From NCBI GenBank assembly GCA_949840605.1, contig CATKXN010000072.1, positions 1 to 13,772 on the forward strand: a stretch of DNA of 13,772 nt. Direction: 5' to 3'. Under the pieces are notes generated by a model, which was given only the letters and a program-made list of their open reading frames with translations, ran no database searches and was not told the origin of the DNA. Position numbers and translations under genes: made by a program. Each line of letters begins with the position of its first letter. Position 1 is the first letter of the stretch. The DNA comes from an uncultured Alistipes sp. (GTDB taxonomy: Bacteria > Bacteroidota > Bacteroidia > Bacteroidales > Rikenellaceae). Positions 1 through 6,561 of this stretch are shown here, in pieces.

Positions 1-870
1 CAGGAAGTCCTGGAGGTTCCCGTGGGCGTCATCGTCACCAGCTGGGGCGGCACGCCCGTCGAGACGTGGATGGACCGCGAAACGATGAGCGGGTTCAAGG
101 AGTTCGACCTCTCGTTCCTCGACGGCGAAGCCCGGATCGAGAAACCGGAAATGAAGCCCTGCGGCCTCTACAACGCCATGATCGCCCCGCTCGTGCCCTT
201 TACCGTCAAGGGATTCCTCTGGTACCAGGGCGAAACGAACCGCCTACGGCCCGTCCAGTACCGCGCGCTGATGCCGGCTTTCGTGAAGATGCTCCGCGAA
301 CGCTGGGCGCAGGGCGAACTGCCGTTCTACTACGTGCAGATCGCGCCCTACCGCTACGAGAACCCCGACGAGACGGGTTCGGCCCTGCTGCGCGAAGCCC
401 AGCTGAACAACCTGCAGGACATCCCCTCGAGCGGCATGGCCGTGACGATGGACATCGCCAACAAGAACTGCATCCACCCCGCCCAAAAAGAGGAGGTCGG
501 CACACGCCTGGCATGGCTGGCGCTGACGAAAACCTACGGCATGAAGGGCATCGACGCCGACACGCCGGTTTATGAAAAGATGACGGTTGCCGACGGCAAA
601 GCCTATCTGACCTTTCGCACGGGCCGCGACGGCCTCGCCCCGCTGGGCGACACGCTCACGGGCTTCGAGGACGCCGGCGCCGACCGCGTGTTCCACCCCG
701 CCACGGCCCGGATCGAAAAGGGCAAAGGCCGCCTGATCGTCACGTGCGACGCCGTTGCGGAGCCCGTGGCCGTGCGCTACGCCTTCCGCAACTATGCGGA
801 AGCTACGCTGTTCAACAGCTCCGGCATCCCCGCCTCCTCGTTCCGCACCGACGACTGGGAGGTGAAATAA
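1..870 (+). CDS. Sialate O-acetylesterase (SASA family), 3' part
   Basis: The frame is open from the first base, so the start lies outside the window and about 289 residues are visible. The family removes O-acetyl esters from sialic acids and other acetylated sugars, usually in the periplasm, so that glycosidases can act; in gut Bacteroidetes this serves mucin or plant glycan use. Visible signatures are the block TSWGGTPVETWM near the left edge, WYQGETN (bases 221-241), and NCIHPAQKEEVGTRLA (bases 466-513), whose His is the expected partner of the catalytic Ser. The GDS-type nucleophile block and any signal peptide must lie upstream. The C-terminal stretch with VRYAFRNYAEATLFNSSG is typical of the Bacteroidetes members. 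The gene is followed at once by a hairpin and faces a recombinase gene. Family assignment is strong; the true acetylated substrate cannot be read from the sequence. Confidence 0.92.
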   Translation, partial: QEVLEVPVGVIVTSWGGTPVETWMDRETMSGFKEFDLSFLDGEARIEKPEMKPCGLYNAMIAPLVPFTVKGFLWYQGETNRLRPVQYRALMPAFVKMLRERWAQGELPFYYVQIAPYRYENPDETGSALLREAQLNNLQDIPSSGMAVTMDIANKNCIHPAQKEEVGTRLAWLALTKTYGMKGIDADTPVYEKMTVADGKAYLTFRTGRDGLAPLGDTLTGFEDAGADRVFHPATARIEKGKGRLIVTCDAVAEPVAVRYAFRNYAEATLFNSSGIPASSFRTDDWEVK

Positions 871-876
871 CCGCCG

Positions 877-907
877 ACGGGCCGGATTCCGAAAGGGTCC
901 GGCCCGT
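877..907. terminator. Bidirectional hairpin between convergent genes
   Basis: A 10-bp perfect stem (ACGGGCCGGA with TCCGGCCCGT) encloses an 11-base loop. It starts 7 bases after the esterase stop, and its right arm touches the stop codon of the convergent recombinase gene. Neither side has a long T tract, so termination efficiency is uncertain, but position and stem strength fit a shared terminator. Confidence 0.65.
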
Positions 908-2118
908 TATCCGATCCGGTTGAGCGCCGAAAGGATTTTCCGGTTGGCGCAGTCGATCACCGAACTCTCCAGCGAAGAGAGATAGATCCGGGTCGTGCGC
1001 TCGGAGGTGTGCCCCATGCCCGCGCTGATGACCGTGATGGGCACGTGGTGGTTGCGCGCCGCCGTGGCCCAGCTGTGGCGCGAGGCGTAGGACGAAAGCC
1101 CTTCTTCGAGCCCCAGGAGCAGCGAAAGACGCTTCAGCAGGCGGTTGTAATAGTTCAGCGCAACCTGATACTGCGCATAGGCTCTGCCGGGCTCCTCCGT
1201 GGTCAGCAGCGGAAAGACGTAAGGGGTGTTCCGGGTGCGCCGTTCGTACCGCCATACGATCTCGCGCATGCACGCCTCCAGGTGCACGGTCATCTGTTGT
1301 CCCGTCTTGCGCCGCACGTAACGGATTTCCCCGCCCGCAAGGTCGCGCTTCCGCAGGAAAGCCATGTCGACGAACGCCATCCCGCGCGTGCAATAGCTGA
1401 AAATAAAAAGGTCGCGGGCCAGCGCCAGGGCGGCCGATCCGCTCAGGTCGAGATTCCGGAGACGGACGATAAGCCGTTCCTCGACAGCCCGCTTGCGGGT
1501 GCGGTCGATGCCCGTGTAGACATTGCAGAACGGACAGCCCGGTTCGGCCAGACGCTGCCGGACCGCCCGGTTGTAGACGGCGCGCAGGATACGCATGTAG
1601 AACGACACGGTGTTGCGCACGACGCCGCGCCGGACGAGGTAGGCGTTGTACTCCTCGACCAGCGGTTCGGTGAAGGCGGCGAAAGGGATGTCCGCCCCGC
1701 CGAGGAAATCCGAAAAACTGCTGAGCGTGCGCGCGTAGTTGCGCGCCGTCCCCAGCCGTCCTTCGGAAGTCAGCCGGGTGATCTGTCGGCGCAGGAAAGC
1801 CAGCACCGTGGTATCCCGATGCGGAGTGCGGAATCGGTCGACGACCTCCCCGGCCGTGTACGGACGCCCCTCGAGCGTCAGGTCGCGGACGATACGCAGC
1901 AGCTGGGCCAGGTCGCCTTCGACGCGGAGACGGATCACCGACGCCTCGCCGGGAAGCGGCAGGATGTGTCCGGCATCGGCGTCCCACCAGGCGGGAACGA
2001 TGCGGATGGAGGTGGCGATACGGCGGACCTGACGGTCGTGCGTCACCTGATAATAGATGCTCCCGGCTTTGCCCGGGACACGCGACGTGCGGAATTTTGC
2101 CTTTACGGAAGTAGTCAT
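907..2118 (-). CDS. Tyrosine site-specific recombinase (Bacteroides-type integrase)
   Basis: This 403-residue protein has the layout of Bacteroidetes tyrosine recombinases: an N-terminal arm-binding-like region (about 1-95, with the pattern IYYQVTHDRQVRRIATSIRI), a SAM-like core-binding domain (about 103-190), the linker CPFCNVYTGIDRTRKRAVEE, and a catalytic domain (about 212-400). Catalytic residues that can be placed are R245 (CTRGMAFVDMAFL), K271 (RRKTGQ), R347 (SYASRHSWAT), H370 (GMGHTS) and nucleophile Y379 (TRIYLSSLE). The usual His three residues before the second Arg is Tyr here (Y344), a variation I recall in this Bacteroidetes group. Such enzymes integrate mobile elements or invert promoters of surface genes. 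No element cargo, attachment site or invertible repeat pair is visible nearby. The ATG at 2118 follows an AT-rich stretch with no Shine-Dalgarno sequence. The family call is firm; the biological role is open. Confidence 0.93.
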   Translation of the reverse strand: MTTSVKAKFRTSRVPGKAGSIYYQVTHDRQVRRIATSIRIVPAWWDADAGHILPLPGEASVIRLRVEGDLAQLLRIVRDLTLEGRPYTAGEVVDRFRTPHRDTTVLAFLRRQITRLTSEGRLGTARNYARTLSSFSDFLGGADIPFAAFTEPLVEEYNAYLVRRGVVRNTVSFYMRILRAVYNRAVRQRLAEPGCPFCNVYTGIDRTRKRAVEERLIVRLRNLDLSGSAALALARDLFIFSYCTRGMAFVDMAFLRKRDLAGGEIRYVRRKTGQQMTVHLEACMREIVWRYERRTRNTPYVFPLLTTEEPGRAYAQYQVALNYYNRLLKRLSLLLGLEEGLSSYASRHSWATAARNHHVPITVISAGMGHTSERTTRIYLSSLESSVIDCANRKILSALNRIG

Positions 2119-2191
2119 AATTTAAGAGATTTGTTCCGAAAGGTCGCAATTATCACACATTTCGCGCGAATGCCGGGCGGGCGGACGACAC

Positions 2192-2220
2192 AAAAAACCC
2201 GGAGATCACTCTCCGGGGTT
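2192..2220 (-). terminator. Rho-independent terminator after the membrane protein gene
   Basis: Read on the minus strand, AACCCCGGAGA pairs with TCTCCGGGTT (one bulged base) around a 4-base loop and is followed by TTTTTT. It lies 20 bases past the stop of the membrane protein gene at 2240 and should end the aspartate-semialdehyde dehydrogenase/membrane protein transcript before the recombinase gene. Confidence 0.8.
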
Positions 2221-2239
2221 CATTTTCGATGACAGCTTC

Positions 2240-2722
2240 CTACATGCAAGCCAGTACCAGGACGGCCATCGGCACCGCAGGCCACCAGGCGCGCCGTCGC
2301 TCCTCCGCCGGAAACAGCCGCGCGATGTCCTCCGAACGTTCGAAGTAACGCAGCACGCCGAACCACAAGGCGCACATCACGACGTTGACCAACACGGAAC
2401 GCACGATATCCGTGGCCGCCCAAAAACCGTCGAAAGCCGGACGGAACAGGACGATGAAATGCGCCGCGCTTTTCAGACCGGCATAGAGACCGGCCAGCCG
2501 CACGGCATAGGGGCTTCGTTTCAGCAGCAGCCACAGCAATGACAGCGGGAGCAGTGCGGCCAGGAATGTGCCGAGGTCGAGGGCGGCCGTCATCCACGTC
2601 GCCGGCAGGGAGCCGGAAACGATTCGTGCGAGCAGCCACCACCACATCCGGGAAACGCCGTAGGCGCCGAACAGCCATACGGGTCCGGGCATCGCATAGA
2701 GGGCGGAAAGCAGCTTTTTCAT
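2240..2722 (-). CDS. Small multi-pass membrane protein, function unknown
   Basis: A 160-residue hydrophobic protein with about five likely membrane segments (roughly residues 14-34, 46-67, 72-93, 103-124 and 146-160). Short charged linkers include RYFERSEDIARLFPAEERRR before the last segment. That stretch loosely recalls the DUF2569 family (RYF..S......F), but the match is too weak to name it. It has no signal peptide cleavage site, lipobox or recognisable catalytic motif. The gene begins 46 bases after the aspartate-semialdehyde dehydrogenase stop with no promoter or terminator visible between them, so it is probably the second gene of that transcript. This suggests shared expression, not shared function. 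It is coding because the hydrophobic periodicity is coherent, the ATG start is clean and a terminator follows. Confidence 0.75.
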   Translation of the reverse strand: MKKLLSALYAMPGPVWLFGAYGVSRMWWWLLARIVSGSLPATWMTAALDLGTFLAALLPLSLLWLLLKRSPYAVRLAGLYAGLKSAAHFIVLFRPAFDGFWAATDIVRSVLVNVVMCALWFGVLRYFERSEDIARLFPAEERRRAWWPAVPMAVLVLACM

Positions 2723-2768
2723 CGCAGTGGGTTATATCAGGTCCGGGGTGTGGAGTGCCGCCGGAAGG

Positions 2769-3761
2769 TCAGATCAGGGTTTCGAGGATCTGCACGGCGT
2801 TGAGCGCCGCGCCCTTCCGGATCTGGTCGCTCACGCACCAGAACGTCAGTCCGTTGTCGCAGGGCAGGTCCTGGCGGATACGGCCCACGCAGACGGGGTC
2901 CTTGCCGGCGATGAAGAGCGGCATCGGGTAGACCTTCTCCGCCGGCTCGTCCATCAGCACCACGCCGGGCTCCTTGGCGAAAGCCGCGCGGACCTCCTCC
3001 ACCGACACGGGGCGTTCGGTCTCGAGCCACACGCTCTCCGAATGGGCGCGCATCACCGGGACGCGCACGCAGGTCGCCGACACGCGGATGTCCGAGTGCA
3101 TGATCTTGCGCGTCTCGTGGAACATCTTCATCTCCTCCTTCGTGTAGTCGTTGTCGGTAAAGACATCGATATGCGGAATCACGTTATAGGCCAGCTGGAA
3201 GGCGAATTTCGCCACCGTGGGCTCCTTGCCCGCACCGATCTGGGCATACTGCGTCTCCAGCTCCGTCATGGCGGCGGCTCCGGCACCGCTGGCCGACTGG
3301 TAGGTCGAGACATGCACGCGGGTGATGTGCGAGAGCTTCTCGACGGCGTTCAGCGCCACGACCATCTGGATCGTCGTGCAGTTGGGGTTGGCGATGATGC
3401 GGCGGGGCGCATTCTTCGCATCTTCGGGATTGACCTCCGGCACCACGAGGGGCACGTCGACATCCATGCGGAAAGCGCTCGAATTGTCGATCATGACCGT
3501 ACCGTGTTTGGTGATCGTCGCGGCGAACTCACGCGAGGTTCCGGCCCCGGCCGAGGTCAGGGCGAAGTCGATCCCCTTGAAATCGTCGTTGTGTTGCAGC
3601 AGTTTGACCTCGATCTCCTTTCCGCGAAACTTATACTTGCGTCCCGCACTGCGTTCCGAGCCGAACAGCACGAGTTCGTCGATCGGAAGCGCCCGTTCCT
3701 CCAAAATTCGCAGAAATTCCTGGCCCACAGCACCGCTGACGCCCACAATAGCAATTTTCAT
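2769..3761 (-). CDS. asd: Aspartate-semialdehyde dehydrogenase
   Basis: A 330-residue cytoplasmic enzyme that reduces aspartyl-4-phosphate to aspartate semialdehyde with NADPH. This is the second step of the pathway to lysine, diaminopimelate, threonine and methionine. The N-terminus shows the nucleotide-binding motif GVSGAVG (residues 7-13). The active-site Cys is C128 in ANPNCTT, followed by the family block [14 protein letters not shown] (152-165), and the catalytic His is H240 in [10 protein letters not shown]. Length is normal for the family. I start at ATG 3761 ([13 protein letters not shown]); the frame stays open to a TTG at 3830, but that codon lies inside the -7 promoter box and adds 23 residues not typical of the family. 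Aspartate kinase, which makes its substrate, lies at the far right of the window in a separate unit. A small membrane protein gene follows 46 bases downstream. Confidence 0.96.
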   Translation of the reverse strand: MKIAIVGVSGAVGQEFLRILEERALPIDELVLFGSERSAGRKYKFRGKEIEVKLLQHNDDFKGIDFALTSAGAGTSREFAATITKHGTVMIDNSSAFRMDVDVPLVVPEVNPEDAKNAPRRIIANPNCTTIQMVVALNAVEKLSHITRVHVSTYQSASGAGAAAMTELETQYAQIGAGKEPTVAKFAFQLAYNVIPHIDVFTDNDYTKEEMKMFHETRKIMHSDIRVSATCVRVPVMRAHSESVWLETERPVSVEEVRAAFAKEPGVVLMDEPAEKVYPMPLFIAGKDPVCVGRIRQDLPCDNGLTFWCVSDQIRKGAALNAVQILETLI

Positions 3762-3827
3762 CCTGATTAAAATTAAAAAGTGATCATCGTTCCCGCTCGG
3801 ACGGACCGTACACGGAAGCTCCGGAGG

Positions 3828-3859
3828 CAAATATAACGAAATGAATGCGAATTACAAAA
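3828..3859 (-). promoter_or_regulatory. Bacteroidetes-type promoter for asd
   Basis: On the minus strand TTTTG (3855-3859) is followed after 19 bases by TATATTTG (3828-3835), an exact fit to the Bacteroidetes TTTG / TAnnTTTG sigma factor pattern. Transcription would start near 3820, giving a leader of about 60 bases and excluding the upstream TTG at 3830 as the start codon. Confidence 0.85.
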
Positions 3860-3860
3860 C

Positions 3861-4050
3861 CCGCCCGCTTAAGAAGCTGGATTTAAGCGAAAGTCTCCCA
3901 CAGCGTTTCCGACACCTGTCGGCGCTACCATCTTTCCATAGTACAGACGGAACGGCAGCGCAGATTAGCTCCGGAAGCACCCCGGGCATCGATCGCACCT
4001 AAAAGCGGCTTCTTAAGCCGCCGCCCCTGAAACCCATCTCTTAGGTGGGT
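3861..4050. other. Structured intergenic region, possible small RNA or 3' UTR element
   Basis: This gap between the penicillin-binding protein stop and the asd promoter is dense in inverted repeats. (1) GCTTAAGAAGC at 3867-3877 is the exact reverse complement of 4008-4018, 130 bases away, so the ends could pair over 11 bp. (2) CGCTTAA (3866-3872) pairs with TTAAGCG (3883-3889). (3) CCGACA/TGTCGG lies at 3909-3922. (4) Read on the minus strand, GCGCTGCC (3961-3954) pairs with GGTAGCGC (3928-3921), including one G-U pair, and is extended by TTCC/GGAA. (5) The arm at 4032-4039 pairs with 4043-4050. The fourth stem forms better on the minus strand and the fifth on the plus strand, so orientation is unsettled. 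I could not match it to tmRNA, RNase P RNA, SRP RNA or a tRNA. No good internal promoter is visible. Confidence 0.4.
4001..4021 (-). terminator. Terminator after the penicillin-binding protein gene
   Basis: On the minus strand GCGGCTT pairs with AAGCCGC around AAG, a 7-bp stem followed by TTTT, 29 bases past the stop at 4050. The same sequence also supplies one arm of the 11-bp long-range pairing described for the surrounding gap. Confidence 0.65.
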
Positions 4051-6452
4051 CAGTCGAAGAAGTCGTCCTCGTCGGAGGTGTCGGGCTTCCCGGAATCGGC
4101 CTCCTCGTCGCAGTCGTAATGCGGCATCATCGCCGGACGCAGGAACTGGTCCCCGCGGGTGATGCCGAAACGTCCGTCGTCGTAGACCTTCTTCATGAAA
4201 TCGCCGACGATCGGCAGAGCCATCACACTGCCCTCGCCGCCGCGGACGAAGTGCACCGACTGGTCCTCGCCGCCGACCCAGGCCCCGGCGACGAGCTTCG
4301 GAGCCACGCACATGAACCATGCGTCGCGGTTCTTGTTCGAAGTTCCGGTCTTGCCGCCGATCTCCACGCCGTTGAATCCGAACTGCCATTTCATCCGCCC
4401 GGCCGTGCCCGAATTGACGACGCCCTGAAGCATCGTGAGCATCGTATAGGCCGTGCGTTCGCTGACGGCGTCCTGCGACTGGGGGATGAACGAGGCGATC
4501 AGATTGCCCTGCCGGTCCTCGATGCGGGTCACGAAGATCGCATCGGTGTGCACGCCCTGGTTGGCGAAGGTCGAGAAGGCGCTCACCAACTCGTAGACAT
4601 TCGACTCCGAGGAGCCGAGGGCCAGCGCCGGCACCGGATCGATGTAACTGCGGATACCCATGTTATGGATGAAGTCGGCCACGGCCGCCGGCTGCTTGGC
4701 CTGCTTCATGATCCACGCCGAATAGTTGTTGCGGCTGCGTGCCAGGCCCCAGCTCAGGGGATGCAGCACGCCGTCGTACTCGACGTTGCCGGCCTCCTTG
4801 GGCGACCACGCCGTGCCGTTGGCCGTCTCGATGGTCGTCGGCAGGTTCGGGACCATCGTGCAGGGGGTCATACCCAGATGGTCGATGGCGAAGGTGTAGA
4901 CGAAGGGCTTGATCGTCGAACCGATCTGCCGCTTGCCCTGCCGGGCCATGTCATACTTGAAATAACGGAAATTGGGGCCTCCGACATAGGCTTTTACAAA
5001 ACCCGTGCGGGGATCGAGCGCCACCATCGCAGCGCGCATGATCCGTTTGTGGTGGAGGATCGAGTCGCGCGGGGTCATCAGCGTATCGCGTTCGCCCTTG
5101 TAGGTGAAGACCTTCATGTCGCAGGGCTTGTCGAATGCGGCCTGTATCTGCTTCTCGCTCGCCCCGGCGTTCTTCATCTCGCGGTAGCGGTCCGAATAGC
5201 GGACGGCGCGGCGCATGATGCGTTCGCGCTCCTCGCGGTCGGCGCCGATGAAAAGCGTCTTGGTGCTGCGGTACTGCGCGTCCATCTTGGGCTGAATCTC
5301 CTTCTCCATCTGACGCTGCACGGCCTGCTCGGCATAGGACTGCATCACGGAGTTGATCGTGGTGTAGATTTTCAGTCCGTCGCGGTAGATGTTGTAGGGC
5401 GTGCCGTCGGCCTTGCGGTTCTTGAGGCACCAGCCGTAAAGCGGGTTCTCGTCGTACTCCTTCACCGCCTGGTCATAGTCCCATTCGTTGTAGAACTGGC
5501 TGCGCTTGGGCCGTTCGGCGTTCATCACCAGGCGCAGCATCTCGCGGAAATAGGTCGCCGAACCCTCGTTATGCGATACGGGACGGTAGTTCAGCACGAT
5601 GGGCAGCGCCGCAATCGAGTCGCGCTGCCTGCGCGTCAGCGCCCCGGCCTCCTCCATGCGCGAAAGCACGAGGTTGCGGCGCGCAAGGGCGTTGTCCGGA
5701 TTGCGCACCGGGGAGTAGCGCGTCGGGGCGTTCACCACTCCCACCAGCACGGCCGCCTCCTGCACGTTGAGTTCGTCGGGCTCCTTGTTGAAGAACGTAT
5801 GGGCCGCCGACTTGATACCGTAGGCGTTCGAGCCGAACTCCACCGTATTGAGGTACATCGCGGCGATCTCCTCCTTGGTGTAGTTGTATTCGAGTTTGAG
5901 GGCCGTGATCCACTCTTTCAGCTTCGCCGTCACGAGTTTGGCCTTGCGGACGACGGCGCCTCGGTTGCGGGCCGTGTCGCGCGGGAAGAGGTTCTTGGCC
6001 AGCTGCTGGGTGATGGTCGAGCCGCCGCCCTGCGAGGTGTTCTGCATCAGCAGCGTCTTCACCGCCACGCGCGCCAGCGAGGGGATGTCGATGCCCGAGT
6101 GGCCGCGGAAGCGGATGTCCTCCGTCGAGATGAGCGCCGCGACGATCGGCGGCACCTCGTATCCGCCGAGCCGGATGCGGAGCGTCGAATCCGACGGAAA
6201 GAGGTCGGCGTACTGCACGTAGGAACGGTTCTGCACGAAGAAAGTGCCGATGACCTTGCCGTCCTCGGAATAGATCTCCGTGGCGAGGTTGCTGCGGGGA
6301 TTCTCCAGTTCCTCGAACGAGGGCATGCGCCCGAACACGCCGAGCGCCGTCAGCAGCAGCAGCACGCCCACGAATGCGAAGGGCGCGAGCGCCGCACACC
6401 AGATCCATTTTATCGTTTTCGGGCTTAAGCCCTTCTTTTTGCGCTGTGTCAT
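4050..6452 (-). CDS. Class A penicillin-binding protein (PBP1a-type transglycosylase/transpeptidase)
   Basis: An 800-residue bifunctional peptidoglycan synthase anchored in the inner membrane. A short basic cytoplasmic tail (MTQRKKKGLSPK) precedes one membrane segment (about 15-40). The GT51 glycosyltransferase domain (about 60-260) shows the catalytic Glu E111 in STEDIRF, then GGSTITQQLAKNLF near residue 145. The transpeptidase domain has Ser512 in GSTIKPF (SxxK), SRN at 573-575, and Lys701 in GGKTGTS. All expected active-site residues are present. The C-terminus is a strongly acidic tail (DCDEEADSGK...DEDDFFD). I start at ATG 6452; an extension to TTG 6500 would begin within the -33 box. 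It appears monocistronic, with a promoter just upstream and a hairpin just after the stop. It may correspond to PBP1a (mrcA or ponA-like), but the symbol cannot be fixed from sequence alone. Confidence 0.96.
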   Translation of the reverse strand: MTQRKKKGLSPKTIKWIWCAALAPFAFVGVLLLLTALGVFGRMPSFEELENPRSNLATEIYSEDGKVIGTFFVQNRSYVQYADLFPSDSTLRIRLGGYEVPPIVAALISTEDIRFRGHSGIDIPSLARVAVKTLLMQNTSQGGGSTITQQLAKNLFPRDTARNRGAVVRKAKLVTAKLKEWITALKLEYNYTKEEIAAMYLNTVEFGSNAYGIKSAAHTFFNKEPDELNVQEAAVLVGVVNAPTRYSPVRNPDNALARRNLVLSRMEEAGALTRRQRDSIAALPIVLNYRPVSHNEGSATYFREMLRLVMNAERPKRSQFYNEWDYDQAVKEYDENPLYGWCLKNRKADGTPYNIYRDGLKIYTTINSVMQSYAEQAVQRQMEKEIQPKMDAQYRSTKTLFIGADREERERIMRRAVRYSDRYREMKNAGASEKQIQAAFDKPCDMKVFTYKGERDTLMTPRDSILHHKRIMRAAMVALDPRTGFVKAYVGGPNFRYFKYDMARQGKRQIGSTIKPFVYTFAIDHLGMTPCTMVPNLPTTIETANGTAWSPKEAGNVEYDGVLHPLSWGLARSRNNYSAWIMKQAKQPAAVADFIHNMGIRSYIDPVPALALGSSESNVYELVSAFSTFANQGVHTDAIFVTRIEDRQGNLIASFIPQSQDAVSERTAYTMLTMLQGVVNSGTAGRMKWQFGFNGVEIGGKTGTSNKNRDAWFMCVAPKLVAGAWVGGEDQSVHFVRGGEGSVMALPIVGDFMKKVYDDGRFGITRGDQFLRPAMMPHYDCDEEADSGKPDTSDEDDFFD

Positions 6453-6469
6453 ACGACCGAATTTTGCGG

Positions 6470-6501
6470 TAAAGATACGAATAAGCGAGGGCAATGTCAA
6501 A
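6470..6501 (-). promoter_or_regulatory. Probable promoter of the penicillin-binding protein gene
   Basis: On the minus strand TTTG (6498-6501) is followed after 20 bases by TATCTTTA (6470-6477), one mismatch from TAnnTTTG in the last base. The start codon lies 17 bases downstream of the -7 box, giving a short leader. The -33 box lies inside the inverted repeat at 6490-6518. A second TATATTTG at 6543-6550 has no matching -33 box. Confidence 0.65.
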
Positions 6502-6518
6502 TTTATTTGAACATTGCC
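6490..6518. repeat. Inverted repeat overlapping the PBP promoter
   Basis: GGCAATG at 6490-6496 and CATTGCC at 6512-6518 are the outer arms of a nearly perfect inverted repeat whose inner AT-rich part (AAAT/ATTT) also pairs, with a single bulged base. It lies 44 bases past the stop of the upstream barrel-protein gene and covers the -33 box of the PBP gene. It may be that gene's terminator (though no T tract follows on the minus strand) or an operator. Confidence 0.55.
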
Positions 6519-6561
6519 GAGCGGGAGTATCTAAGGCGCAGCCAAATATACAAATTATTCC

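Noticed and set aside
907..2118. Calling the region an integrative mobile element
   Set aside because: There is no relaxase, excisionase, transposase or phage gene, no flanking tRNA, and no direct repeats that I can see around the recombinase.
1009..2232. A 407-codon open frame on the plus strand opposite the recombinase
   Set aside because: The minus strand encodes a complete tyrosine recombinase with ordered catalytic residues; the plus-strand reading has no motif.
3762..3830. A 23-residue N-terminal extension of aspartate-semialdehyde dehydrogenase from a TTG
   Set aside because: The TTG lies inside the -7 promoter box, and the canonical [13 protein letters not shown] start follows.
3861..4050. 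Identification as tmRNA, RNase P RNA or SRP RNA
   Set aside because: The gap is too short for the first two, and the conserved SRP loop pattern (GGTCAGGTCCGGAAGG type) is absent on both strands.
4119..6428. A 769-codon open frame on the plus strand opposite the penicillin-binding protein gene
   Set aside because: It is the antisense of a gene with all catalytic motifs intact. Its translation is low-complexity (His-, Arg- and Gly-rich), as expected when high-GC coding DNA is read in reverse.
6453..6500. A 16-residue extension of the penicillin-binding protein from a TTG
   Set aside because: It would start in the -33 promoter box. The ATG at 6452 gives the usual short basic tail before the membrane segment.
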